From: Chania multitudinisentens RB-25
Lineage (GTDB): Bacteria > Pseudomonadota > Gammaproteobacteria > Enterobacterales > Enterobacteriaceae
DNA length: 64,000 nt
Assembly: GCF_000520015.2 (NCBI RefSeq)
Contig: NZ_CP007044.2
Span: 2,666,001-2,730,000 of the forward strand
Direction of reading: 5' to 3'
Within the stretch, counting starts at the first letter, position 1; every line of letters begins with the position of its first letter. Below, in pieces: positions 50,458-58,969 of the stretch. The notes beneath the pieces were generated by a model. The model made no database searches, was not told the DNA's origin, and saw nothing but the letters and a program-made list of their open reading frames with translations. The position numbers and the translations under genes were made by a program.

Positions 50458-52899
50458 ATGAATACAGAATTAACCAATATCAAGATGCCCAGTATTGAAG
50501 AAATAAAGAAAAGCGTTATCAGTAAGTTGAGATACAGTTTGTGCCTGGAACTTGAAAGCGCCACCAATGCTGACATTTTTAATGCATTGGCATTAACCCT
50601 ACGGGATTATCAGCTTGATGGCTTCTTTAATACGCGGAAAGTGCAGAAAGCAACAAAATCCAAACGTCTCTATTATCTCTCCATGGAGTTTTTACTTGGC
50701 CAGTCCTTGCGTAATAACCTGACGAATGTCGGATTACTGCAACAGGCCAAACAGGCGATTGAAGAATTAGGGTTTGATTTTGAGCAGATTACGGCGGAAG
50801 AGCCGGATGCGGCTTTAGGTAATGGTGGATTAGGGCGTTTGGCGGCCTGTTTTATTGACTCCATGGCAACGCTGGATATCGCCGCTTCTGGTCACGGCAT
50901 TAAATATGAATATGGTCTGTTTAAACAGGTCATCCAGAATAATAAGCAGGTTGAACAGCCTGATGACTGGCATTCAACACATTCCCCCTGGTTAATCGAA
51001 CACCATTCACAGTTGATGTTAATTCCTATCGGCGGCCATATTGAAGAAGGCGAAGATAGTGAGGGGAATTACAATCCGATGTGGATGGACTGGAAAGTCC
51101 TGGTGGGTATTCCCCATGATTATCTGGTAACGGGGTATGGGGGGAAAACGGTAAATACGCTGCGCTTGTACAGCGCGGGCGCATCTGATTCATTTGACGT
51201 GCATATCTTTAACCGCGGTGATTACCTGCGTGCGGTCAGCGAGAAGATTGCTTCAGAGAATATTTCGAAAATACTTTACCCGGCAGATGAGATCCAATCA
51301 GGCAAAGAACTGCGGCTGACGCAAGAGTATTTTCTGGTTGCCTGTACGTTGCGTGACATCTTTCACGATTATGCGCAGATTTCTTCGGATATTACCGCGC
51401 TGCCTGATTCCGTTGCCATCCAGCTAAACGACACCCACCCGGCGTTGGCTATTGTCGAAATGATGCGGGTTCTGGTGGATGAACATCGTCTGGATTGGGC
51501 GGTTGCCTGGGGAATTACGCAAAAAACCTGCGCCTTCACCAACCACACCTTAATGCCTGAAGCGCTGGAAACCTGGCCGGTGGCGTTATTTGAAAAATTG
51601 CTGCCGCGTCACCTGCAAATTATTTATGAGATCAACCATCGCTTCCTTGATGAGGTGGCAGAAAAATGGCCTGATAAGCCGCATTTGCTGGCGTCACTGT
51701 CGCTGTTTGAAGAAAGAGGCGAGAAAAAGGTCCGCATGGCGAACCTTGCCATCGTTGGCAGCCATAAGGTGAATGGGGTTGCCAAGCTGCATTCTGAATT
51801 GATTACCCAAACGCTGGTGCCTGATTTTTATTTCATCACGCCAGAAAAGTTCACCAATCAGACTAACGGCGTTACGCCTCGGCGCTGGCTTCAGCAGGCC
51901 AACCCTAACCTGGCCACGTTTTTAACCCGCCAGTTGGGCAACGGTTGGGTCACCGATCTCGACAAGTTGCAACGGCTGAAAAAATTGGCCAAAGACAGCG
52001 GGGTGGTAGAAGAAATCCAGGCAATCAAGCTCAAGAACAAACAGGCGCTATGCCGCCAGATTGCCGCCCAGCAAGGGGTTCAGCTTGATCCGTTGGCGAT
52101 GTTTGACTGCCAGGTGAAGCGTATCCATGAGTACAAACGGCAATTGCTGAATATTCTGCATGTGATACATGCGTACCTGGAAATTGTGGAGTCCGGCCAT
52201 ACGCAAGCGCCTAAAGTACACCTGTTTGCCGGCAAGGCGGCACCGGGTTACGCCATGGCAAAATTGATCATCCAACTGATTAATGAAGTGGCGAGAAAGG
52301 TGAATAGCGATCCTCGAACCAAAGGCCAGCTTAGCGTGCTGTTTCTTGAGGATTATAAAGTCTCACTGGCTGAACACATTATTCCCGCTACCGATCTTTC
52401 TGAGCAGATTTCCACTGCGGGCACTGAGGCTTCTGGCACCAGTAACATGAAGTTTGCCATGAATGGAGCATTGACGATCGGGACATTGGATGGCGCCAAT
52501 ATTGAGATCCGCGATGCGGTTGGGGAAGAAAATTTTTATCTGTTTGGCGCCAATGCGGATGAAATTAATACCCACCGGCAAGCGGGTTCGCATAATCGGA
52601 TTTATCAGAATAACGATCCGGCGATTAACCGGGCCGTGGAGGCGCTGATCTCCGGCCGTTTTAATGCGGATACCTCTATTTTCTGGCCGATTTATCACAT
52701 GCTTACCGAGGGCGATCACTATTGCCACTTGCTGGACTTTGACAGCTATCGCATAGCACAGCAGCAGGCGCAGGCTGATTTCTCCCAGCAGTTGCAATGG
52801 CACCAGCGGGCATTGCTGAATATTGCCAATATGGGCAGTTTCTCCAGCGATCGCACGATCAAAGGCTATGCGACGGAAATTTGGGGAATAGGTTCTTGA
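50458..52899 (+). CDS. Glycogen/maltodextrin phosphorylase
   Basis: An 813-residue GT35 alpha-glucan phosphorylase that releases glucose 1-phosphate from alpha-1,4 glucans. It has EPDAALGNGGLGRLAACF, NDTHPALAIVEMMR, VKRIHEYKRQ and the PLP lysine in EASGTSNMKFAMNGAL. Sequence alone does not tell glycogen (GlgP) from maltodextrin (MalP) preference, so no symbol is given. It is neither in a glg nor a malPQ cluster but beside glv and not far from pulA, suggesting a role in linear dextrins. AGGAG precedes the ATG. Confidence 0.93.
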   Translation: MNTELTNIKMPSIEEIKKSVISKLRYSLCLELESATNADIFNALALTLRDYQLDGFFNTRKVQKATKSKRLYYLSMEFLLGQSLRNNLTNVGLLQQAKQAIEELGFDFEQITAEEPDAALGNGGLGRLAACFIDSMATLDIAASGHGIKYEYGLFKQVIQNNKQVEQPDDWHSTHSPWLIEHHSQLMLIPIGGHIEEGEDSEGNYNPMWMDWKVLVGIPHDYLVTGYGGKTVNTLRLYSAGASDSFDVHIFNRGDYLRAVSEKIASENISKILYPADEIQSGKELRLTQEYFLVACTLRDIFHDYAQISSDITALPDSVAIQLNDTHPALAIVEMMRVLVDEHRLDWAVAWGITQKTCAFTNHTLMPEALETWPVALFEKLLPRHLQIIYEINHRFLDEVAEKWPDKPHLLASLSLFEERGEKKVRMANLAIVGSHKVNGVAKLHSELITQTLVPDFYFITPEKFTNQTNGVTPRRWLQQANPNLATFLTRQLGNGWVTDLDKLQRLKKLAKDSGVVEEIQAIKLKNKQALCRQIAAQQGVQLDPLAMFDCQVKRIHEYKRQLLNILHVIHAYLEIVESGHTQAPKVHLFAGKAAPGYAMAKLIIQLINEVARKVNSDPRTKGQLSVLFLEDYKVSLAEHIIPATDLSEQISTAGTEASGTSNMKFAMNGALTIGTLDGANIEIRDAVGEENFYLFGANADEINTHRQAGSHNRIYQNNDPAINRAVEALISGRFNADTSIFWPIYHMLTEGDHYCHLLDFDSYRIAQQQAQADFSQQLQWHQRALLNIANMGSFSSDRTIKGYATEIWGIGS

Positions 52900-53039
52900 T
52901 TTGATTGAGACATAATGGGTTTCAGAATGCAGCGGATACTCCGTTGAGGCAGAATGATTGTCGGCAGAACATTAATGGCGTGGATTTTCACAATAGCCGG
53001 TGGAAGCCTTACCACGCCTTCTGAGGCAAAGGATCTCTT

Positions 53040-54320
53040 ATGGAACAGCTTACTGATAGTCATCATTCCGCAGCGATGGAAGTGACGGTACTGATTGTGG
53101 ATGACTCAAAAAGCTATCGCCATCTGATGGCTACGATGCTGGCTAAATGGGGATTCCGTATCTGCGAAGCGGAGGACGGCGAGTGCGCGCTACGCCTGTT
53201 GGAACAGCAATCGGTGCATATCGTGATCAGCGATTGGGAAATGCCGGTAATGAACGGTGTTGATCTGTGCCGGGCGATCCGCAGTAACGATTTTGGTCGT
53301 TATATCTATGTCATTCTGGTGACCGCCCGGCAATCTCTTGAGGATCTGCTCACGGGAATGGAGGCCGGGGCCGATGATTTTCTGTCTAAACCGGTAAACC
53401 AGAGCCAGCTCCGTGCCCGGTTGCATGCCGCAGAACGCGTACTGCAACTCGAAAACACTCTGGCGGCACGCAATGAAAAAATCTCCTCTGCTTACCGGCA
53501 AATCGAGTCCGACTTGCAGGCGGCGGCGAAGCTCCAGAACAGCGTGCTGCCAGCCCATAATCTGTTTTTGTCTGGCTTCGAAGCGGATTGGATGTTTCTG
53601 CCTTCCGCTTATGTCTCAGGGGATCTGCTGAATTACTTCTCGCTGAATGAACGGCATATCGCGTTTTTCAGTGTGGATGTTGCAGGCCATGGCGTCAGTG
53701 CGGCGATGCTGTCTTTGGCGGTTGCGCGGGAGTTTTTGACGGGCCGGATCAGTAACCAACTGTTGGTCAATCAAAACGGCGCGGGGGAAAGTTCACCAGT
53801 GGCACCGCATCAGGTGGTGGGGGAACTGAATCAGCGTTTTTGCCTGGATAATGACGAGGTCTTTAGCTATTACACGCTGATTTATGGCGTGATAGATACC
53901 ACCAATGGTCAGGGTACGCTTTGCCAGGCTGGGCATCCGACGCCTTTCATTATTCGTACCGGAGGTGAGCTGTTTCCTATCGGGGACGGGGGAATGCCTG
54001 TGGGGTTGCTCCCGCAGGCCGAATACCAGGACAGCCACTTTACGCTTGAGATTGGCGATCGCCTTTACCTGTACAGCGACGGCATTACTGAGTGTGAAAA
54101 CGACCAGCAGGAACTTTACGGCGAACAACGTTTACAACAACTGCTCCGCGAATGTCGGATGCTACCCAAACATCAGGTGTTTGAGCGGGTGGAGAAGGTA
54201 TTAAGTCTCTGGCGCAGCAGTGAAGTTACCCAGCGTCAGGAACAGGATCTAAAGCAACCTCGGCCTTTTACCGATGATATTTCACTGATGGCCATTGAAC
54301 GCTGTGCACCGCGCCCATAG
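53040..54320 (+). CDS. Response regulator with PP2C-type (RsbU/SpoIIE-like) phosphatase output
   Basis: A 426-residue two-domain protein. The receiver (about 14-130) has the acidic pocket VDDSK, phospho-Asp65 in ISDWEMP and Lys117 in LSKPV. A coiled-coil linker (about 130-165) leads to a PP2C/SpoIIE phosphatase (165-420) with metal motifs SGDLLNYF, DVAGHGVSAAM, DGITE and DDISLMAIE. Phosphorylation should switch its ability to dephosphorylate a STAS partner, here the next gene. The architecture is that of HsbR of Pseudomonas and CrsD-like proteins. AAGGA lies before the ATG. Confidence 0.9.
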   Translation: MEQLTDSHHSAAMEVTVLIVDDSKSYRHLMATMLAKWGFRICEAEDGECALRLLEQQSVHIVISDWEMPVMNGVDLCRAIRSNDFGRYIYVILVTARQSLEDLLTGMEAGADDFLSKPVNQSQLRARLHAAERVLQLENTLAARNEKISSAYRQIESDLQAAAKLQNSVLPAHNLFLSGFEADWMFLPSAYVSGDLLNYFSLNERHIAFFSVDVAGHGVSAAMLSLAVAREFLTGRISNQLLVNQNGAGESSPVAPHQVVGELNQRFCLDNDEVFSYYTLIYGVIDTTNGQGTLCQAGHPTPFIIRTGGELFPIGDGGMPVGLLPQAEYQDSHFTLEIGDRLYLYSDGITECENDQQELYGEQRLQQLLRECRMLPKHQVFERVEKVLSLWRSSEVTQRQEQDLKQPRPFTDDISLMAIERCAPRP

Positions 54321-54383
54321 CGGCGAGCCATAAAGATGACTCCCTATCGCTGGGGAGTTTAACCACGATATTGTGATTAAGGA

Positions 54384-54728
54384 GTGATTATGAACTTTGA
54401 TGTTCAGTCTGAGAACGGGATCGAGATTATTGTTCCTCTGGTACGCCGCCTGGATGCTTCGGTGGCGGTGGTGTTCAAAGAAGAAATCCTGTCTTTCATT
54501 CAGCAGGGTAAACACTACATTCTGCTGGATTTCAATCAGGTCGATTTTATTGACAGTAGTTGTCTGGGTGCCCTGGTATCGCTGCTCAAGACGCTTAATG
54601 GCCGTGGTGAATTAGCCATGTGCTCATTGAACAGCAATATCCAGCACATGTTCAAACTGACGCGGATGGACAGAATTTTCACTATTGGTGACGACCGTGC
54701 GTCGACGCTAAAAACACTGACTCGCTGA
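54384..54728 (+). CDS. STAS-domain anti-sigma factor antagonist-like protein
   Basis: A 114-residue STAS protein of the SpoIIAA/RsbV class. The phosphorylation loop VDFIDSSCLGALVS is intact; Ser57 matches the phosphoserine of SpoIIAA. Unphosphorylated it should bind the RsbW-like kinase encoded next; the upstream PP2C should dephosphorylate it. AAGGAG precedes the ATG. Confidence 0.92.
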   Translation: MIMNFDVQSENGIEIIVPLVRRLDASVAVVFKEEILSFIQQGKHYILLDFNQVDFIDSSCLGALVSLLKTLNGRGELAMCSLNSNIQHMFKLTRMDRIFTIGDDRASTLKTLTR

Positions 54729-54745
54729 AACAGGGTTATAGCCGT

Positions 54746-55198
54746 ATGGCAAGCGTCAGCACTACACTGAGTTTACCAGCATCGCTGGAGAGCCTGGCAG
54801 AGCTGAGCAATGCGTTGTATGACTTTGTTGCTCCTTTTGCGCTGGGCTCGGCACTGGTTTATCAGGTTGATCTGGCTTCCTGTGAAGCCTTTACCAACAT
54901 CGTCAAGCACGCAGTGAACTATGATGATAGTCAGGAGGTTATCATTACGTTGAGTAATGATGGCCATTGCCTGACGTTAACGCTGTCTGATGCGGGTATC
55001 GCGATCCCTGATAAGGTTTTACGCGAGTTGGAGCATCCATCAAGCCTTTCGCCCGATCCACTGGTTCACTCCAGTTGGCCGGAGGGGGGAATGGGGCTGA
55101 TCTTGATTCAGTCCATGATGGATAGCGTCAGCTACGAAACGGAAAATGGGCGCAATATTCTAAGTTTAACCAAACAGTTACCCAGTGAGCACGCGTGA
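54746..55198 (+). CDS. RsbW-like serine kinase / anti-sigma-type ATPase
   Basis: A 150-residue single GHKL ATPase domain. N box Glu47-Asn51-His55 (EAFTNIVKHA), G1 box SDAGIAI and G2 box EGGMGLILI are all present, so ATP binding and Ser kinase activity are expected. It should phosphorylate the STAS protein and, when free, bind another target. No sigma factor is encoded nearby, so the target is open. Gap to the STAS gene is 17 nt. Confidence 0.9.
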   Translation: MASVSTTLSLPASLESLAELSNALYDFVAPFALGSALVYQVDLASCEAFTNIVKHAVNYDDSQEVIITLSNDGHCLTLTLSDAGIAIPDKVLRELEHPSSLSPDPLVHSSWPEGGMGLILIQSMMDSVSYETENGRNILSLTKQLPSEHA

Positions 55199-55238
55199 GT
55201 ATTTTCCTTTTCTCATGCGGGAATGGTCTGGAGCTTTT

Positions 55239-57119
55239 ATGATCGAGCCTTGCCGCTCTGCCAATGAACCGCTGCACCAGCGGGCAGTAGTAGACTCGCT
55301 TCTCATTCTGGACAAAAACGCGCAGGGAAAACTGGATCGGATCACGCGGCTTGCCGCTAGCTACTTTGGCGTGCCCGTTGCGCTGGTTTCGCTGATTGAT
55401 CGCGAACGCCAGTGGTTCTTATCGAGTTTTGGCCTAGAGGTGCAAGAGACATCAAGCAAGGATTCGTTCTGCGTTCACGCCATTTTGCAGAAAGACACCT
55501 TGGTGGTGCCGGATACGGCCAGCGATGCGCGTTTTTCCGCTCATCCACAGGTCACCGGCGGGCTCGGGATTGGTTTTTACGCGGGGCAACCTCTGTTGTC
55601 ACTTGCGGGGGTGCCGCTGGGGACTTTGTGTATCCTTGACCAACAATCTCGCACTTTCTCTGCGGAGCAGGTGGCGGACCTGCGCGATTTTGCGGCGATC
55701 GTTGAGGAATATCTGCACGGTATCGAACGCAGTATTTACACCGAAAGCCTTAAGTCGGACCTGGAACGCACCGAAGCTCTGTTTGAGCAGACTTTTTCTC
55801 AGGCGGCGGTGGGGATGGCGTTGGTATCACTTAAAGGGCAGTGGCTGCGAGTTAATCCACGCCTGTGCGAGATGTTAGGTTATAGCGAACAGGAATTGCT
55901 GGAACGGACGTTTCAGGAGATTACGCATCCTGACGATCTGGACAAGGATTTGGGGGTATTGCGGCGGTTATTGGCAAATGAAATCTCCACCTGCTCAATG
56001 GAAAAACGTTATTTCCGTTCTGATGGGGCGATTGTGTGGGTGCAGCTGACGGTTTCCTTAAACCGCCTGCCGGAAGGAACTCATCACCATTTTATTTCCG
56101 TGGTGGTGGATATTACGGAGCGCAAAGTCGCGGAAAATAATCTGCGCACGTTGCAGCATGAACTGGAAGATCGGGTCATTCTGCGCACTCAAGAATTAAA
56201 TGTGGTGGTGAACAAGCTGAATCTGGAAATTGAGAACCGGGTGAGTGCTCAACACCAGCTCAATGCAGAAAAAGAGCGTTTACGCGCCATCACGGACAAT
56301 ATGCCTGCGCTGATCAGCCAAGTCGGCCCTGATGAGATCTATCAGTTTGCCAACAGTGCGTATCAGCGCTGGTTTGGCCTTGATGAAGCCTCACTGAAGA
56401 AAATGACATTACGGCAGTTTGTCGGGGAAAGCGCTTACCTTGAGGCTAAGCCGATGATCGAACAGGCGTTGCAGGGGAAGAGTGTCTGTTTTGAGCATGA
56501 ATTGCAGGCGCTGAGCGGTAAGCTGTTGATTCATACCACGCTGGTGCCTGGTGAAACCCAAGGTTTCTATATTTTGTCGATGGATATCAGCGAGCTTAAA
56601 CGGTTGCAGCGGCGGCTGGAATATGATGCATCGCACGATATGCTGACCGGTTTACCTAACCGGCGGGCATTTCTCAGTCAGCTGGCGCTGAGCATGGAGG
56701 AATGTACCAATACTAAACCCTCAATGGCTTTACTGTTTATCGATCTGGATGGGTTCAAACAGATTAATGATACTTTTGGGCATGATTTTGGCGATGCTGT
56801 TTTAAAGACCTTTGCCAAATTGCTCAACGGCTGTATCCGTAACCAGGGCTTTGTTGCCCGTTTGGCTGGGGATGAGTTCACTGCCATTCTTTGGCACCTG
56901 ACGGAACCACAGGCAGAAGTGGAGCGTTATTGTAAAGAGATATTTATGCAATTGGCAGAGCTGCACAGCATTGCTGAGCGGCAAATCACAATCTCTGTCA
57001 GCATTGGCGTTGCGATGTATAGCGGTGATGGCACAACCGCGAAAGAACTGCTGAGGCAAGCTGATACCGCGATGTATCGCGCGAAATTGGCGGGCAAGGG
57101 CAGATATTTCATCTATTAA
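55239..57119 (+). CDS. GAF-PAS-PAS-GGDEF diguanylate cyclase
   Basis: A 626-residue cytoplasmic protein. GAF domain (about 20-165), PAS domain (about 185-305, NPRLCEMLGYSEQEL), coiled coil, second PAS (about 355-465) and GGDEF domain (about 470-626). The active-site loop is AGDEF (543-547), a variant that usually keeps cyclase activity. The inhibitory RxxD site is changed to RNQG, so product feedback may be lost. The ATG at 55239 with GGAG is favoured over an upstream GTG that would overlap the kinase gene. It probably makes cyclic di-GMP. Confidence 0.88.
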   Translation: MIEPCRSANEPLHQRAVVDSLLILDKNAQGKLDRITRLAASYFGVPVALVSLIDRERQWFLSSFGLEVQETSSKDSFCVHAILQKDTLVVPDTASDARFSAHPQVTGGLGIGFYAGQPLLSLAGVPLGTLCILDQQSRTFSAEQVADLRDFAAIVEEYLHGIERSIYTESLKSDLERTEALFEQTFSQAAVGMALVSLKGQWLRVNPRLCEMLGYSEQELLERTFQEITHPDDLDKDLGVLRRLLANEISTCSMEKRYFRSDGAIVWVQLTVSLNRLPEGTHHHFISVVVDITERKVAENNLRTLQHELEDRVILRTQELNVVVNKLNLEIENRVSAQHQLNAEKERLRAITDNMPALISQVGPDEIYQFANSAYQRWFGLDEASLKKMTLRQFVGESAYLEAKPMIEQALQGKSVCFEHELQALSGKLLIHTTLVPGETQGFYILSMDISELKRLQRRLEYDASHDMLTGLPNRRAFLSQLALSMEECTNTKPSMALLFIDLDGFKQINDTFGHDFGDAVLKTFAKLLNGCIRNQGFVARLAGDEFTAILWHLTEPQAEVERYCKEIFMQLAELHSIAERQITISVSIGVAMYSGDGTTAKELLRQADTAMYRAKLAGKGRYFIY

Positions 57120-57147
57120 GCAAAGGTTTGCGGTAAACAGGTAAGGG

Positions 57148-58935
57148 ATGGTAGGTATGTTGAGACAACTTAGCAAAGATGAAGAAACTCGGCTGGCATC
57201 ACTGGATGCTCTGGAAGCCTTGGGGGGCGCGCACGATGATGCCCTCCATAATATTCTTGATATTGCCTGTATGCTGCTCAATCTACCTGGATGTTTTATC
57301 TATCTTTTTGGTTCCAAAAGAACATGGATTAAAGCCAAGAGAAACGTTGCGCTTGCAGAGATAAACTATGATAGCCCGCTGTTTAATTTTGTTCGCTACA
57401 GCGGCCATGAGCTGATTTGTGAAGATACGTTGAAAGACGATCGTTTTGCCGCCGATCCGATGGTCAGTGGAGCAACGCCGATCCGTCAGTTTATTGCAGC
57501 CCCGTTGCGCACCAGTGAAGGGTATGTCATTGGCGCAGTTTGTAAAATCAGCAGCAAGCCTGGCCCTTTCTCCGCGTTCAAAATGGAGCTGCTGAATAAT
57601 ATATCCACGATGGTTATGGAGCGGATCGAAGCGCAGAGCGAAGTGGGTTTAGTTGATGCGGTGACGCATTTTCCTAACCGGCAGCGGTTGATGGGGGATA
57701 TTAAACAGCTCTCACCGGACCATGGCGAGTTTGTACTTATCCTGATTGATACCCTTGATATCAAATATGTTTATGAGATGGCCCGTTCATTTGGCATGGC
57801 CGAGGTAGAAAGTGTTCTGAATGATATAGGCTACTTTCTAAAGACCACGTTTATGAATGAGCAGATGATCTACGCTATTTCATTCGGGCGCTTTGCCATT
57901 ATATTGAATGCGGGGGAATTAAACCGTTATATGGAATATATGGAGAACTTCGCCGATCGGATACAGCGTGAAGTTCGCAGCATTGTGCCACTGAAACTGG
58001 ATTTTTATGCTGGCTATGTGTGGTTCTCCGCCTCTAACGCTAACCCGCCTGAACTTTTACGCATGGCGACCAGCGCATTGCATGACTCTATTGATGAACG
58101 GGTCACTATTTCCGCCTACAGTGAATCCAAAGATGCGATCCGCAAATTTAAATTCAATATACTGAACGATCTGGCTGAAAGCCTGAATCAGCAAAGCGGG
58201 CTGTACCTGGTGTTTCAACCTAAGGTCAGCCTGGCGACGCGCAAAATTATCGGTGTAGAAGCCTTGCTCCGCTGGCAGCATCCTACGCTGGGTGAGGTTC
58301 AGCCCGATGATTTTATTCCGATGGCGGAAAGTACATCGCTGATCAAACTGTTGACTGAGTTTGTTATTGTGCGTTCGGTCGCAGAAGCAAAACGATTACG
58401 TCAGTTAGGGATCACCATTCCGGTTTCCATTAATATCAGCGCCAACAATTTTGCCGAGCGGAATTTTGCCGAGAAACTGGATCATCTGGTGCGGGACGGC
58501 GGCCTGTTACCGCAGGATATTGAGATTGAGTGCTTGGAAACACAGCGAATCCTGGAAAGCACCGAGGCGTTGGCCTGTGTGAAAGCCTTGCGCCGCAAGG
58601 GGTATGCGATCGCACTGGATGATTTTGGCACGGGCTACAGCAATCTTAATTACTTACGTAATATTCCGGCCGATCTGATTAAAATCGATCGCTCATTAAT
58701 CGAGAATCTGAAATCGGATAGTGATAGCCGCATTATTGTCGAAAGCCTGATTAATATGCTGCATATGCTGAACTATACCGTGTTGGCTGAAGGGGTTGAA
58801 GATCGGGAAACCCTGAATTATCTGGAGCAATACCAGTGCGATATTATTCAGGGGTATTTCTATTCCCCGCCCATGATGTTGGAGAAATTGATTACGCTGA
58901 TCGAAGCAGAGCAGAATGGCACCTTGGCATCATGA
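57148..58935 (+). CDS. GAF - degenerate GGDEF - EAL cyclic di-GMP phosphodiesterase
   Basis: A 595-residue protein with GAF domain (about 20-160), a GGDEF domain whose signature is degraded to SFGRF (245-249), so it cannot be a cyclase, and an EAL domain (about 340-585). EAL residues are kept: GVEALLRW (371-373), the NIS asparagine, the DDFGTGYS aspartates, KIDRSL lysine, AEGVED and QGYFYSPP. It should degrade cyclic di-GMP, opposing the neighbouring cyclase. Start may be 57148 or 57157. The gap to the cyclase gene is 28 nt. Confidence 0.88.
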   Translation: MVGMLRQLSKDEETRLASLDALEALGGAHDDALHNILDIACMLLNLPGCFIYLFGSKRTWIKAKRNVALAEINYDSPLFNFVRYSGHELICEDTLKDDRFAADPMVSGATPIRQFIAAPLRTSEGYVIGAVCKISSKPGPFSAFKMELLNNISTMVMERIEAQSEVGLVDAVTHFPNRQRLMGDIKQLSPDHGEFVLILIDTLDIKYVYEMARSFGMAEVESVLNDIGYFLKTTFMNEQMIYAISFGRFAIILNAGELNRYMEYMENFADRIQREVRSIVPLKLDFYAGYVWFSASNANPPELLRMATSALHDSIDERVTISAYSESKDAIRKFKFNILNDLAESLNQQSGLYLVFQPKVSLATRKIIGVEALLRWQHPTLGEVQPDDFIPMAESTSLIKLLTEFVIVRSVAEAKRLRQLGITIPVSINISANNFAERNFAEKLDHLVRDGGLLPQDIEIECLETQRILESTEALACVKALRRKGYAIALDDFGTGYSNLNYLRNIPADLIKIDRSLIENLKSDSDSRIIVESLINMLHMLNYTVLAEGVEDRETLNYLEQYQCDIIQGYFYSPPMMLEKLITLIEAEQNGTLAS

Positions 58936-58969
58936 CTCTAAGGTTTTTCGCGCAACCTTAACGTGCTTC

